Source: Planctomycetaceae bacterium
Lineage (GTDB): Bacteria > Planctomycetota > Planctomycetia > Planctomycetales > Planctomycetaceae
DNA: 38,857 bases
Assembly (NCBI GenBank): GCA_020850695.1
Contig: JADZEF010000209.1
Coordinates: 1-38,857, forward strand
Direction of reading: 5' to 3'
Made by a program: the position numbers and the translations under genes. The notes under the pieces are model-generated. The model had not been told where the DNA came from. It ran no database searches and saw only the letters and a program-made list of their open reading frames with translations. Of the stretch, positions 14,453 to 22,563 are shown in pieces. Numbering within the stretch: the first letter of the stretch is position 1; each line of letters begins with the position of its first letter.

Positions 14453-14812
14453 TCAGCGGAGGCCGAAACAGAAGTTCGGCGTGAAGATCCCCAGGCTGAA
14501 GTGGCTACGGCGCGGACGACAGACCGGGCGCGGCACCGCACACGACTGGCACGGAGCGACGTACACAGGCCTCGGAGCGCAGATGGGCCGCGGCGCACAC
14601 ACCGGACGCGGATAGACCGGCACCGGTTGCGGGACGACGTACGCCGGCTGCGGCTGATACACGGGAGCGACCGGCGCCACGATCTGCGTCTGCACGGGGG
14701 CTGCCTGCACCGGAACATATTGAACGGGAACGTATCCGACCTGCGCCGAGGCGGTCGTCGCCCAGGTGAGTGCGGTGATTCCAATCCCGAAAGTCATCAG
14801 TTTCTTGAACAT
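14453..14812 (-). CDS. Small secreted Pro/Val/Tyr/Cys-rich protein
   Basis: A 119-residue protein with a signal peptide (cleavage after ATTASA, about residue 23). The mature part is built of degenerate VPVQ/APV/PQP/YP repeats and then PRPVCAPRPICAPRPV, with six or seven cysteines, ending in SLGIFTPNFCFGLR. GGAGGA lies about ten bases before the ATG. Such short proline-rich secreted proteins are common in planctomycetes and may belong to the cell envelope; no function is established. A 3' overlap with the preceding repeat is absent. Confidence 0.78.
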   Translation of the reverse strand: MFKKLMTFGIGITALTWATTASAQVGYVPVQYVPVQAAPVQTQIVAPVAPVYQPQPAYVVPQPVPVYPRPVCAPRPICAPRPVYVAPCQSCAVPRPVCRPRRSHFSLGIFTPNFCFGLR

Positions 14813-15046
14813 GGCCAGCGTCCTCCGTCACACGGGGTCTTGGTTGTCGATCTCAGTGAGACCCGTCGATCGGCGGGTCGAAAGCTGATATCGCAAGTCC
14901 AATGCCCGAGGCGCGGAGCCGCCGCACAATTTCCACAAAACTGCTTCGCCTCCGAATATTTCCGTCAGGGCGGCGAAGAAGCCCGATTGCTGCGTTGCAG
15001 AAGCGTCATCAAAGCGACTTCAGGCGCAGCGGGTGTGACAACGGGC

Positions 15047-15979
15047 TTATTCCACCGGATTGTAAAGAGTACCAATCCGTTCAATCGTCGCTTCGAGACG
15101 ATCGCCTGCTTTCAGGAACTTCCCCTTGGCACTTCCGACGCCAGCGGGGGTGCCGGTCGAGATGACGTCGCCAGGCTCGAGCGTGACGTAGCTGGAGATG
15201 AAGGCGACGATGGCCGCGACGGGGAACACCATCTCGGCCGTGCTCGAGTTCTGCTCGATGTTGCCGTTGAGCTTGAGAACGAGCTTTAGCGTCTGCGGGT
15301 CGGGGAGTTCGTCGGCCGGCAGCACGCACGGACCCATCGGGCAGAAGGTGTCGTGCCACTTGCCGTGCAGCCAGTCGAAGAATCCGTCCTTCTCGCGCTG
15401 GGCGCGGCCGGGGTTCGGCTTGAACTTGCGGTCGGAGATGTCGTTGACCACGGTGTATCCGGCGACGTACTGCAGCGCGTCGGCCTCGGACACGCCGTGG
15501 CATGTCTTGCCGATGATGACGCCGAGTTCCAGTTCCCAGTCGATGTGGTTCGGCGAAACCTTCGGAATGCGGACCGGCTTGCCGGGGTGCGTGAGCGTGG
15601 TGGTCGGCGGCTTCATGAAGACGTAGGGGAACGTCCGCGCTCGCTCTTCGGCCCGGCCGCCCCCCTCTTCGATGTGGGCCGAGTAGTTCCCTGCCAGGAG
15701 CAGCAGCTTGTTCGGCGTGGGGGACGGAACGAGGAGTTGGACGCCCTCGAAGGGAATGAGCAGCGATGTTCTATCGGCGGCGGACAGCGACTTCACGGTA
15801 TCCGCGAGGTCGACCGCCTCTTTGTGATGGTCGCCCCCGGGAAGGAGTGACAGCAGGCAGTCGCCAGTGGGAATCGGCAGGCTCGTCTTCACGGCGGCGC
15901 CGGTCAGCGGGATCAACCCTTCGTCCGTGTAGAACGCGGTGCGGGGAGTGCCGTGATCGTCGTAGCGGCAGAGACGCAT
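15047..15979 (-). CDS. Fumarylacetoacetate hydrolase (FAH) family protein
   Basis: A 310-residue FAH-superfamily enzyme: cleaves C-C bonds of, or decarboxylates, diketo acids in catabolic pathways. The N-terminal lid domain (1-85) is followed by the core with LAGNYSAHIEEGG, FMKPPTT, DWELELGVIIGK (two metal-binding Glu), Y-x-x-V-N-D-I-S-D-R (metal-binding Asp), and the C-terminal LEPGDVISTGTPAGVG. All metal ligands are visible. The ATG is preceded by GGGAA about eight bases upstream. A strong hairpin terminator on the same strand lies only about 25 bases upstream of the start, so expression may involve attenuation or a very short leader. The substrate is not predictable. Confidence 0.92.
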   Translation of the reverse strand: MRLCRYDDHGTPRTAFYTDEGLIPLTGAAVKTSLPIPTGDCLLSLLPGGDHHKEAVDLADTVKSLSAADRTSLLIPFEGVQLLVPSPTPNKLLLLAGNYSAHIEEGGGRAEERARTFPYVFMKPPTTTLTHPGKPVRIPKVSPNHIDWELELGVIIGKTCHGVSEADALQYVAGYTVVNDISDRKFKPNPGRAQREKDGFFDWLHGKWHDTFCPMGPCVLPADELPDPQTLKLVLKLNGNIEQNSSTAEMVFPVAAIVAFISSYVTLEPGDVISTGTPAGVGSAKGKFLKAGDRLEATIERIGTLYNPVE

Positions 15980-16002
15980 GGAGGGATTCCCGGGGGTAGG
16001 TG

Positions 16003-16035
16003 AAAACGAAAAAAGCCGCAGCGGGCTGCGGCTTT
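16003..16035 (-). terminator. Hairpin terminator just upstream of the FAH gene
   Basis: On the minus strand a 10-bp stem AAAGCCGCAG / CTGCGGCTTT with a 4-base loop is followed by TTTTTTCG. It points toward the FAH gene and ends about 25 bases before its start codon, leaving almost no room for a separate promoter. It may act as an attenuator or terminate a short upstream transcript. Confidence 0.75.
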
Positions 16036-16087
16036 CATCTCAACGTTCCCCGCGTTGGATCGCAACCCATCGGACACGGCTTTGCCA

Positions 16088-16246
16088 GTGTGGCACGCGA
16101 GTCCCCTCGCGTGAGGCCGTCCGGCAAACACGAAATCGTGCCACCAGATCCAACTCGACAGAGGCTGCGATGCAGGAGTTGATTCAATCTTGATCGGTTT
16201 TCGATACGTGCTCTGCCGCTTCACGCGAGAGACTCGCGTGCCACAC
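16088..16246. repeat. Inverted-repeat element between two minus-strand terminators
   Basis: GTGTGGCACGCGAGTC (16088-16103) has an exact inverted copy at 16231-16246, and the match extends inward imperfectly through CTCGCGTGA. A further partial arm (CGTGCCACC) lies inside. The element sits between the terminator of the ACP gene and the one upstream of the FAH gene. It may be a dispersed miniature element. No coding capacity. Confidence 0.6.
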
Positions 16247-16247
16247 G

Positions 16248-16280
16248 GAAGAAAAAAGCCGCGGACAGGCCGCGGCTTTC
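16248..16280 (-). terminator. Terminator of the KAS-ACP operon
   Basis: On the minus strand, a 10-bp stem AAAGCCGCGG / CCGCGGCTTT with a 5-base loop is followed by TTTTTTC. It lies about 35 bases after the ACP stop codon and is a standard intrinsic terminator. Confidence 0.85.
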
Positions 16281-16313
16281 GTTCAGACTTCGACTCCAAC
16301 GTGTCTCGACGCT

Positions 16314-16577
16314 TCACGCCATGGCCGGCGTGGCCGAGAGCTTCGGCAGCAGGTATTTCACCGTGCTGGCCATCGTCGTCAGGTTCGAGTATTCCGCCTC
16401 GGGAATCTCGATGCGGTAGAGCTTCCGCAGTTCCATCACGATGTCGAGGAAGTCCATGCTGTCGAGCTCCATCTGCTCGCGGAAAGGCTTCTCGTCATCG
16501 AGGTTCGACAGGTCCTCGTCCGGCGCAATGCGGTTGAGGATGTTGATGATGACCTGACGAATCTCCGCAGCATTCAT
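16314..16577 (-). CDS. Acyl carrier protein
   Basis: An 87-residue four-helix carrier. The phosphopantetheine attachment site is S40 in ELDSMDFLDIV, which fits the D-S-M/L consensus. It is slightly longer than primary fatty-acid ACP, with a C-terminal tail (LPKLSATPAMA). The divergence from the GADSLDTVELVMALEE sequence of canonical AcpP suggests a specialised rather than the main fatty-acid ACP. It follows the ketosynthase gene by 42 bases on the same strand and ends before an intrinsic terminator, so the two form an operon. Confidence 0.9.
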   Translation of the reverse strand: MNAAEIRQVIINILNRIAPDEDLSNLDDEKPFREQMELDSMDFLDIVMELRKLYRIEIPEAEYSNLTTMASTVKYLLPKLSATPAMA

Positions 16578-16619
16578 TACCGAAAGCTCCCGCAGGATCA
16601 GACCGGACCGTGACCGCAG

Positions 16620-17879
16620 CTACCCTTCAAACTTTCGCACAATGACCACCGAGTTGATCCCCAGCATTCCGAACGAGTTGTTCAGGATGTGGCGCACGCG
16701 GGGCAGCTCCCGCGGCTGGTTGGCGACGATCTGCGGCATCCAGCAGCCGGGGTCGGGGTCGTCGAGATTGATTGTAGCGTGGGCGATGTGGTCGTCAAAG
16801 GAAGGGATATTCCCGAGGAGTTCGAGCGCCCCGGCCGCTCCCATCGCGTGGCCGATGAAGCTTTTCGTGTTATTGATGGCCACGTCGGGGTTGTCGCCGA
16901 AGATCTCCCGCAGCGCCCCGACTTCCTCCTGGTCCCCCTGCTCGGTGGCGGTGGCGTGGCTGCTCACGATGTCGATGTCGGACGCGGAAATCCCCGCCCT
17001 TTTCAGAGCCAGCCGGATGCACTCGGCCTGCCGCGAACGGTTGGGCAGGACGAAGTCGGTCGCGTCCGAATTGATCCCGTAGCCGACGATTTCGCCGTAG
17101 ATCTTCGCCCCACGGGCGAGGGCGTCGGGCAGCCGCTCGAGCGTCACCAGGCCGCCCCCTTCCGCCACGACAATCCCGTTCCGCCCCTTGTCGAAAGGAC
17201 GACACGCCTTCGTCGGGTCTTCGTGCCGGGCCAACGCCCCCTGGCTCTGGAAACTGGCGAAGATACCGAAGGTGTGAATGCTCTCCGACACCCCCCCGCA
17301 GATCGCGAGGTCGACCTCGCCGAGGCGGAGCATCTGCAATCCCTGAATAAACCCCGCATTCCCCGCCGCACACGCCGCCCCGATGCACAGGTGGGGGCCG
17401 GAGATCCCCATGTTCAGCGTCACTTCGCCCGCAGGGTTATTGGCGACCGTCCGCGGATTGTGGTGGTGCGACCAGACCTTGGTGTCGTAGCCGAACTTCG
17501 AAATCTCGTAGATCTCGTTCTCGGTCTCGACGTTCCCGTGCTCGGTAATCCCGACGTAGACGCCGACGCGGTCCTTCGCCACATTCGGCCAGTCGAGCCC
17601 CGAGTCCTTCACCGCCTCGTTGGCACAGTAGATGGCGACCGAGCCCCCGCGTGTCCCGCGACGGCGGTCCTTCTTCTTCTGATAGCGGAACTCGTCGAAG
17701 CTGCAGACCCCCGCGAGGACGGGCCCCATGTAGCGGGTCTCGTAGTTGACGACCCCCGACTTCCCCGCCAGCACGGCCGCCCGGAACTCGGCGAGGTTGT
17801 TGCCGTTGGGCGCAGCGACGCCGACGCCGGTGATGACAATCCGTGAGTTCAACGCGTCGTTCCGCTCGCCCGTCGCCAT
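16620..17879 (-). CDS. Beta-ketoacyl-ACP synthase (KAS II/FabF family)
   Basis: A 419-residue thiolase-fold condensing enzyme: joins malonyl-ACP to an acyl chain with loss of CO2. The catalytic set is present: C170 (IGAACAAGN), H308 (SSHATATEQGD), K339 and H344 (KSFIGHAMGAAGALE). The N-terminal VITGVGVAAPNG and C-terminal NNSFGMLGINSVVIVRKFE match the family. Differences from canonical FabF include AAC in place of TAC at the nucleophile and SSHAT in place of NAHGT. It is paired with the following ACP gene, so it probably works in a dedicated acyl-chain pathway. No other biosynthetic genes are adjacent. Confidence 0.92.
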   Translation of the reverse strand: MATGERNDALNSRIVITGVGVAAPNGNNLAEFRAAVLAGKSGVVNYETRYMGPVLAGVCSFDEFRYQKKKDRRRGTRGGSVAIYCANEAVKDSGLDWPNVAKDRVGVYVGITEHGNVETENEIYEISKFGYDTKVWSHHHNPRTVANNPAGEVTLNMGISGPHLCIGAACAAGNAGFIQGLQMLRLGEVDLAICGGVSESIHTFGIFASFQSQGALARHEDPTKACRPFDKGRNGIVVAEGGGLVTLERLPDALARGAKIYGEIVGYGINSDATDFVLPNRSRQAECIRLALKRAGISASDIDIVSSHATATEQGDQEEVGALREIFGDNPDVAINNTKSFIGHAMGAAGALELLGNIPSFDDHIAHATINLDDPDPGCWMPQIVANQPRELPRVRHILNNSFGMLGINSVVIVRKFEG

Positions 17880-18027
17880 CAGTGAGATCCGCCCGAATCA
17901 ATCCGCGCTTACCGTCCAGTCCAAACTGCTGAGGGGAATCATACCGGGAAGGACGTGCCGGGGGCGAATGTGGCGCGTGACTCGCACCTGTGCCGCCTGC
18001 GTTCTGGAGACGTCGTCTCGGGCCGGA

Positions 18028-19305
18028 TTACACGCTCCAACCGTCCGGAATCACCGCCGCGCGCTGCACGCAGATGATTCCGTCGCGGATCAGCACGTCG
18101 TCGTTGAGATCGACGTCGTCTGGAGCCGAGGTCAGCTTGCGCAGGTGGACGCTACGGCCGATGCGGCAGTTCTTGTCGACGATCGCTCCGTTGATGAAGC
18201 TCCCGTCGCCGATGCCGAGCGGCGGGTTCTTCGGGTCGTCGAACGATTCGGTCTGGTAGTTGTCCGCCCCCATCACGACGGTGTTGCGGATGGTGACATT
18301 GCGGCCGATGCGGCAGCGGACGCCGATCACGCTGTTCTCGATGACGGTCCCCTCGCCGATGTCGCAGCCGTCGGCGATGAGGCTGCTGCGGACGGTCACG
18401 TTGCTGAATCGCGTCGAAGGGAGCGAGCGGGCGTGCGTGTAGATCGGAGCCCCTTCCTGGGCGAACTCGAACGGCGGGTTGGCGCCGGCGAGCGCCAGGT
18501 TCGCTTCGTAGAACGATTTGATCGTCCCGATGTCTTCCCAGTACCCGTCGAAGACATGGGCGTAGACTTTCCGGGCGCGGATGGCCATCGGAAAGACTTC
18601 ACGGCCGAAGTCCTGGTAGTCGGAGCCCGACAGGAGTTCGACGAGCGTGTCGCGATTGAACAGGTAAATGCCCATACTCGCCAGGCAATCGCGGCCGTTC
18701 GCCTTGATGCCCTGCGACTCCATCCACGAGGGGTCGGTCCGGACGATCGACAGCTCCGCCTCGGTCTTCGGCTTCTCCAGAAAGCCCTCGACCTTCCCGG
18801 TCTCGTTGATCCGCATGATGCCGAAGGCAGCCGCCGCCTTGCTGTCGACCGGGACCGTGGCGATGGTCACGTCGGCCCCGGTTCGCTGGTGGGTCGCCAG
18901 CATGTCCGCGTAGTTCATGCGGTAGATCTGGTCGCCCGAGAGAATCAGCACGTGGTCGATGCCGGGCTGCTCGACGTAGCGGATCTGCTTTCGCACCGCA
19001 TCGGCCGTTCCCTGGTACCAGTCGGTCTCTTCGTTGGTCTGCTGGGCGGCCAGGATTTCGACGAATCCCCCCGCGAACCGGTCGAACCGGTACGTCTGCC
19101 GGATGTGACGGTGCAGGCTGACCGAGTTGAACTGCGTCAGCAGGTAGATCCGCGTGACGCCCGAGTTAATGCAATTCGAGATGGGAATATCGATGATTCG
19201 ATATTTGCCGGCGAGTGGGACCGCCGGCTTGGAGCGGTAGTGCGTCAGGGGAAAAAGCCGGGTCCCTTTTCCACCACCGAGCACGAAGCTGACCATCCGT
19301 CGCAT
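18028..19305 (-). CDS. glgC: Glucose-1-phosphate adenylyltransferase (ADP-glucose pyrophosphorylase)
   Basis: A 425-residue enzyme: ATP + glucose-1-phosphate to ADP-glucose + PPi, the first committed step of bacterial glycogen synthesis. The nucleotidyltransferase domain has SFVLGGGKGTRLFPLT (6-21), the substrate segments KPAVPLAGKYRIIDIPISNC and WYQGTADAVRKQ, and VEGFLEKPK. A left-handed beta-helix with hexapeptide repeats forms the C-terminal part. GGAAGA six bases before the ATG at 19305 supports this start; the frame is open further upstream but that part is not conserved. No glgA or glgB is near. Confidence 0.95.
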   Translation of the reverse strand: MRRMVSFVLGGGKGTRLFPLTHYRSKPAVPLAGKYRIIDIPISNCINSGVTRIYLLTQFNSVSLHRHIRQTYRFDRFAGGFVEILAAQQTNEETDWYQGTADAVRKQIRYVEQPGIDHVLILSGDQIYRMNYADMLATHQRTGADVTIATVPVDSKAAAAFGIMRINETGKVEGFLEKPKTEAELSIVRTDPSWMESQGIKANGRDCLASMGIYLFNRDTLVELLSGSDYQDFGREVFPMAIRARKVYAHVFDGYWEDIGTIKSFYEANLALAGANPPFEFAQEGAPIYTHARSLPSTRFSNVTVRSSLIADGCDIGEGTVIENSVIGVRCRIGRNVTIRNTVVMGADNYQTESFDDPKNPPLGIGDGSFINGAIVDKNCRIGRSVHLRKLTSAPDDVDLNDDVLIRDGIICVQRAAVIPDGWSV

Positions 19306-19486
19306 AAGAATCTTCCAACGCGATCGCGTAAAGGCGGCAGTCGGGTGGTCACCACACCACGAAGTTCCCCACAAAGCTACCGGTCGGTACGCGCGACTTC
19401 AACAGAGCGTTCATTCAGTCCGGTTTTGCCGTGGGACCGCTCGGGGATTCACGGGGTCTGCGGGACGGAAACGCTCCGGGCCGGAC

Positions 19487-20761
19487 TCAGAAGCGGCGGC
19501 CGACGGGTGGGGCAACGGCTCGCCGCGTCGGAGCCGCGGGGATGGTAGTCCATGGCGCGCTCCCCTCAGGGAGTGGGGTTGGCGTTGCGGCCGGTTGATC
19601 GAGATTCAGGACGGCTTGCGACACTTCGCGGGCGTAAAGCTCGTGCCCGAGCTTCGAGAACCGCGGGGCATGCTTGAGAAAGAGCCGAGCTCCCCCTTCG
19701 GTCGACTGGAAGGGGATCGACGTGTCGACCAGCGGAATGCGATGCTGGTCGCACCACAACTTCAGAATTTCAAAAGGCCGCCGACTTTTGCAGAAGGCAT
19801 TGGGCGACACTCCGGCGGCTTCCCGCACCCCGCGACCAATGGATGCGTCGGATGCCACCTGCCACGGCACCGGGGCAGTCGCCACCATGAGCCGGCCGTG
19901 GAAGTGCCGCGTCAACTCATCCAGAAGCACAATCGGCTCGAGCGACTGCTCGATGTAAACCGACCAGTCGGGCGGTTCATCGCGAAGCCACGCGAACCGC
20001 CCCTGCAGCGTGTCGATATCGTCGGTGTCGTCGCGGGGGGCTTCCTCTTCATTCCAGCCTTCCAACTGTCCGCGGCACCATTGCACCGTGCGAAATCGCT
20101 CCCAGCCCCGCAACGGATTCTTCCGCGAGGGAAGGACAAGCTGTGGGTGTGGGCAAGCCGCGGGACGGGAATCCTGAAGCAGCGTATTCCGCCGCACGAC
20201 ATGGTCGTCCGCCACGTCGGACATGTCGAAGTTCAAGACGATCAGGTCGGCCTCAAGCCCCGCCAGATGATGGCGGTATTGCAGCACCGAAAGCAGGGGG
20301 CAGAACCCCGGAACTCCCGCATTCAGGACTTCCACGTTCCGGCCGGTCTGCGCTTTGAGTGTCGCCTGCAGCCGGGCGCAGAACGTTTCGGCCTCGTCAA
20401 TCTCCGCGGCAAAGACGGTTTCGTCCCCGAGGTAGAGAATGCGGTACACGCCTTCCGGCTTGGGCACCGAAACTTCCGCCCCGCGAAGACCGTGACTGTT
20501 CGTCCGCAGCGTGATCGACCCGCCGCCGGGAACAGCCGCATCGAGCGTCTGCAGCGGCTTGACGCGGTGGTGCGTCGTCCACGCCGGCTCGAGCAGTCGC
20601 GAATCGGTCATGCCAAGCGGGCAGAGCCCATTCCGCGATTCGGACCGGGGACGGTAGATCTCCCGAATTCCCAGCCCGACTTCCAACGTCGACACCGCTC
20701 CCATCAGCGCGGCGGCCGAGAGGATGATGTTCTTGAGGAAGCCCAGGCGCAATCGCGGCAT
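19487..20761 (-). CDS. Membrane-anchored SGNH-hydrolase-like protein lacking the catalytic residues
   Basis: A 424-residue protein with an N-terminal membrane segment (LGFLKNIILSAAALMGAVSTL). TNSHGLRG (87-94) and IYRPRSE resemble the family of planctomycete SGNH/GDSL-like proteins. The block I motif reads YLGDETVFA, with Glu114 where the nucleophile Ser of GDS should be. Block V, D-x-x-H-x-N-x-x-G, reads HAPRFSKLGH, so the catalytic Asp and His also seem absent. Hence it is probably not an active esterase. The fold assignment rests on overall pattern, so it remains moderate. It lies 181 bases upstream of glgC on the same strand. Confidence 0.72.
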   Translation of the reverse strand: MPRLRLGFLKNIILSAAALMGAVSTLEVGLGIREIYRPRSESRNGLCPLGMTDSRLLEPAWTTHHRVKPLQTLDAAVPGGGSITLRTNSHGLRGAEVSVPKPEGVYRILYLGDETVFAAEIDEAETFCARLQATLKAQTGRNVEVLNAGVPGFCPLLSVLQYRHHLAGLEADLIVLNFDMSDVADDHVVRRNTLLQDSRPAACPHPQLVLPSRKNPLRGWERFRTVQWCRGQLEGWNEEEAPRDDTDDIDTLQGRFAWLRDEPPDWSVYIEQSLEPIVLLDELTRHFHGRLMVATAPVPWQVASDASIGRGVREAAGVSPNAFCKSRRPFEILKLWCDQHRIPLVDTSIPFQSTEGGARLFLKHAPRFSKLGHELYAREVSQAVLNLDQPAATPTPLPEGSAPWTTIPAAPTRRAVAPPVGRRF

Positions 20762-21293
20762 GGCACGCAGCGCCTCCTTGCGCGTGGTGACCGGTCGGAC
20801 GGGATTGTGTCGGGGAATCAGACGGAGATCGGTCGAGAGACGCGGTCGAAAGGGTTGATCGAGAAAAGGATTCGGATGGGAATCGACCGACGGAGCCTCG
20901 GGAAGTGCGGGCGCGCGCTCCTTGCGACGCCCGATTTCTAGCGGCGGGAATCTATCGGGAAGCGATTCTCCTCACAAGAGGAATCCGTAGCGAGGCCTGG
21001 GTTCCTGGCTTGCACTGGCGATCGTGCAGAGATGCCGTCCAATGCTTTTTCACAGGATTTGGACGGTCGGTTTCATCTCCGTCCGAAGAAAGGGACTGAT
21101 GATTCTGACCACTTTGGCGCGTCCCGCCGCATCCTGGTGACTTCGCGTCAGATGCCTTGCAAGTCGGTTGCGGCAGTGACGCTCTGCGATCAGTGCGTTC
21201 AGGTCTCTTCCGGCACGCGCCCTGTCTGATCGGAATTCATTCAATAGAATGGAATGGCCCAGCCCGGTCCGTCAGGCTTCTTGAGCTGTTCCC
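20762..21293. other. Intergenic gap with nothing recognised
   Basis: About 530 bases between the divergent SGNH-like and MoaD/ThiS-like genes. It should contain both promoters. I see no RNA gene, no strong hairpin and no repeat shared with other gaps in this window. Confidence 0.4.
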
Positions 21294-21557
21294 ATGCCGC
21301 GCGTCTTCATCCCGAAGCTGCTGACCCCGCTGACAGGGGGCGTCGAAGAAGTCGACGTCGCCGGGACGACGATCCGCCAGGTTCTCGCCGACCTGGAGGC
21401 CCGCTACCCCGGCCTGCGCGATCGCCTCTGCGATGGCGACCGGCTCCGCTCCGGCCTGGCGGTGGCCATCGACGGGAATGTCGCCAGCCTCGGGCTTCTG
21501 GCGAAGGTGTCGCCAACGAGCGAGGTTCATTTCCTCCCGGCCATCGGCGGCGGTTGA
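21294..21557 (+). CDS. MoaD/ThiS-family ubiquitin-like sulfur carrier
   Basis: An 87-residue beta-grasp protein ending in A-I-G-G-G, the flexible Gly-Gly tail that is adenylated and thiocarboxylated by a MoeB/ThiF-type E1. The sequence VDVAGTTIRQVLADLEARYPGLRDRL and VSPTSEVHFLPAIGGG matches the MoaD pattern better than ThiS. The extra terminal Gly means processing may be needed, or the terminal GG may be functional as it stands. No molybdopterin, thiamine or cysteine-synthesis gene is near, so the pathway is open. Confidence 0.85.
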   Translation: MPRVFIPKLLTPLTGGVEEVDVAGTTIRQVLADLEARYPGLRDRLCDGDRLRSGLAVAIDGNVASLGLLAKVSPTSEVHFLPAIGGG

Positions 21558-22563
21558 CGGCCGATTGTGGAAAGCTCCATGAGGGCGGATGACCTTCAAG
21601 TTTTTCGGCCCGCAGAAGGGCCACGGAATCGACGGATGGGACGGAGATCCCAGCGCGAGAGACCCGCAACCCCGTGGATGAGCGCGCATGACCGCTGAGT
21701 TTGCCGGGGGGGGCCCTCAAATGCTGTCGTCGGAGGGGATGAATGAGGAACCCAGGAAGGCAGGAAAAAACACTGGAACGCCGTAGAAAATGGAAGCTCG
21801 CGCAGGGACTTCACGAGGTTTCTCTTTGTTCTCCTGTCCTGTTCCTGCCTTCCTGGGTTCCTCATTCATCCCTCTTCCCGGTTTGCGTCCGTGGTGTCTC
21901 GCACGCCGTGAATCTTTGGGTGGCGCGAAGATTTTGAAGGTGAGCACTACGGACCACAGACTCATGTCATCCGTGCCTCTCGGTTCTCTCCGTCGTTTCC
22001 GTGGCCCTTGGGGATAACCCGTGATGGTCACCAGGTCATTCCAATCCTCATCGGACCGGAAAGAGCGAAGGTCATTCGCTCTGGCAGAAGTGTGAGACAG
22101 ACAGGAACGCAAGAACCCGATCTGGCCCGCGAATGGCGCGAATCCTCGCGAATGGACGGCGGGAAATAACACCCGCACTCTCGCACGAATCACGATCGCG
22201 GCAGCACCTCTCCGCGTTTTTGGGCCTTGATTCAGGTCGACACGCGCCCTTCGCCGGCAAGTTCTTCGCCCCTCGATCCCCTCCCGATTCGAGCTTTCCG
22301 CCCATCCCGTCGACTCATCCCGCCGCCGACTCCCTCCCCGCCGCCGCACAGCCCGCGCATCTTCCCCGTCTTATCGCGAAAATTCGTTACGACCGTTTCA
22401 ACTTACCGAATCGGCAGGGAAAGACCGAAGAGGCCGATCCGCTACAACCGATACTGGTGGTACGACCGTTCTTCCCGGCATCGTCGGATGCCCGCACGGG
22501 ACCGCGCCGAGATGCCTTGGCGCGTGCGTAGGGCATTCTGCCGACGAGTCGGAATTCAGGAAG
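21558..22563. other. Long intergenic gap with a fold-back repeat and dispersed-repeat debris
   Basis: About 1 kb without a supported gene. It contains the 31-bp inverted repeat at 21736-21872 and fragments such as CCCGCGAATGGCGCGAATCC (about 22122-22141), which resemble repeated intergenic sequence in planctomycetes. A ribosome-binding site AGGAAG (22558-22563) for the following gene closes the gap. Short frames here have no recognisable similarity. Confidence 0.45.
21736..21872. repeat. Fold-back element with 31-bp perfect inverted repeat
   Basis: The left arm (21736-21766, starting GGGATGAATGAGGAACCC) is the exact reverse complement of the right arm (21842-21872), with 75 bases between. 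No target duplication is evident. Could be a dispersed miniature element or a highly stable RNA hairpin. Distinct in sequence from the fold-back elements at 11837, 16088, 29086 and 31160. Confidence 0.7.

Noticed and set aside
17746..19548. 600-codon plus-strand frame antisense to the KAS and glgC genes
   Set aside because: Spans two well-supported minus-strand genes and an intergenic gap; the protein has no motif.
22227..22563. Upstream frames before the BBP7 gene
   Set aside because: They lack a signal peptide and any similarity; the BBP7 start has a signal peptide and AGGAAG upstream.
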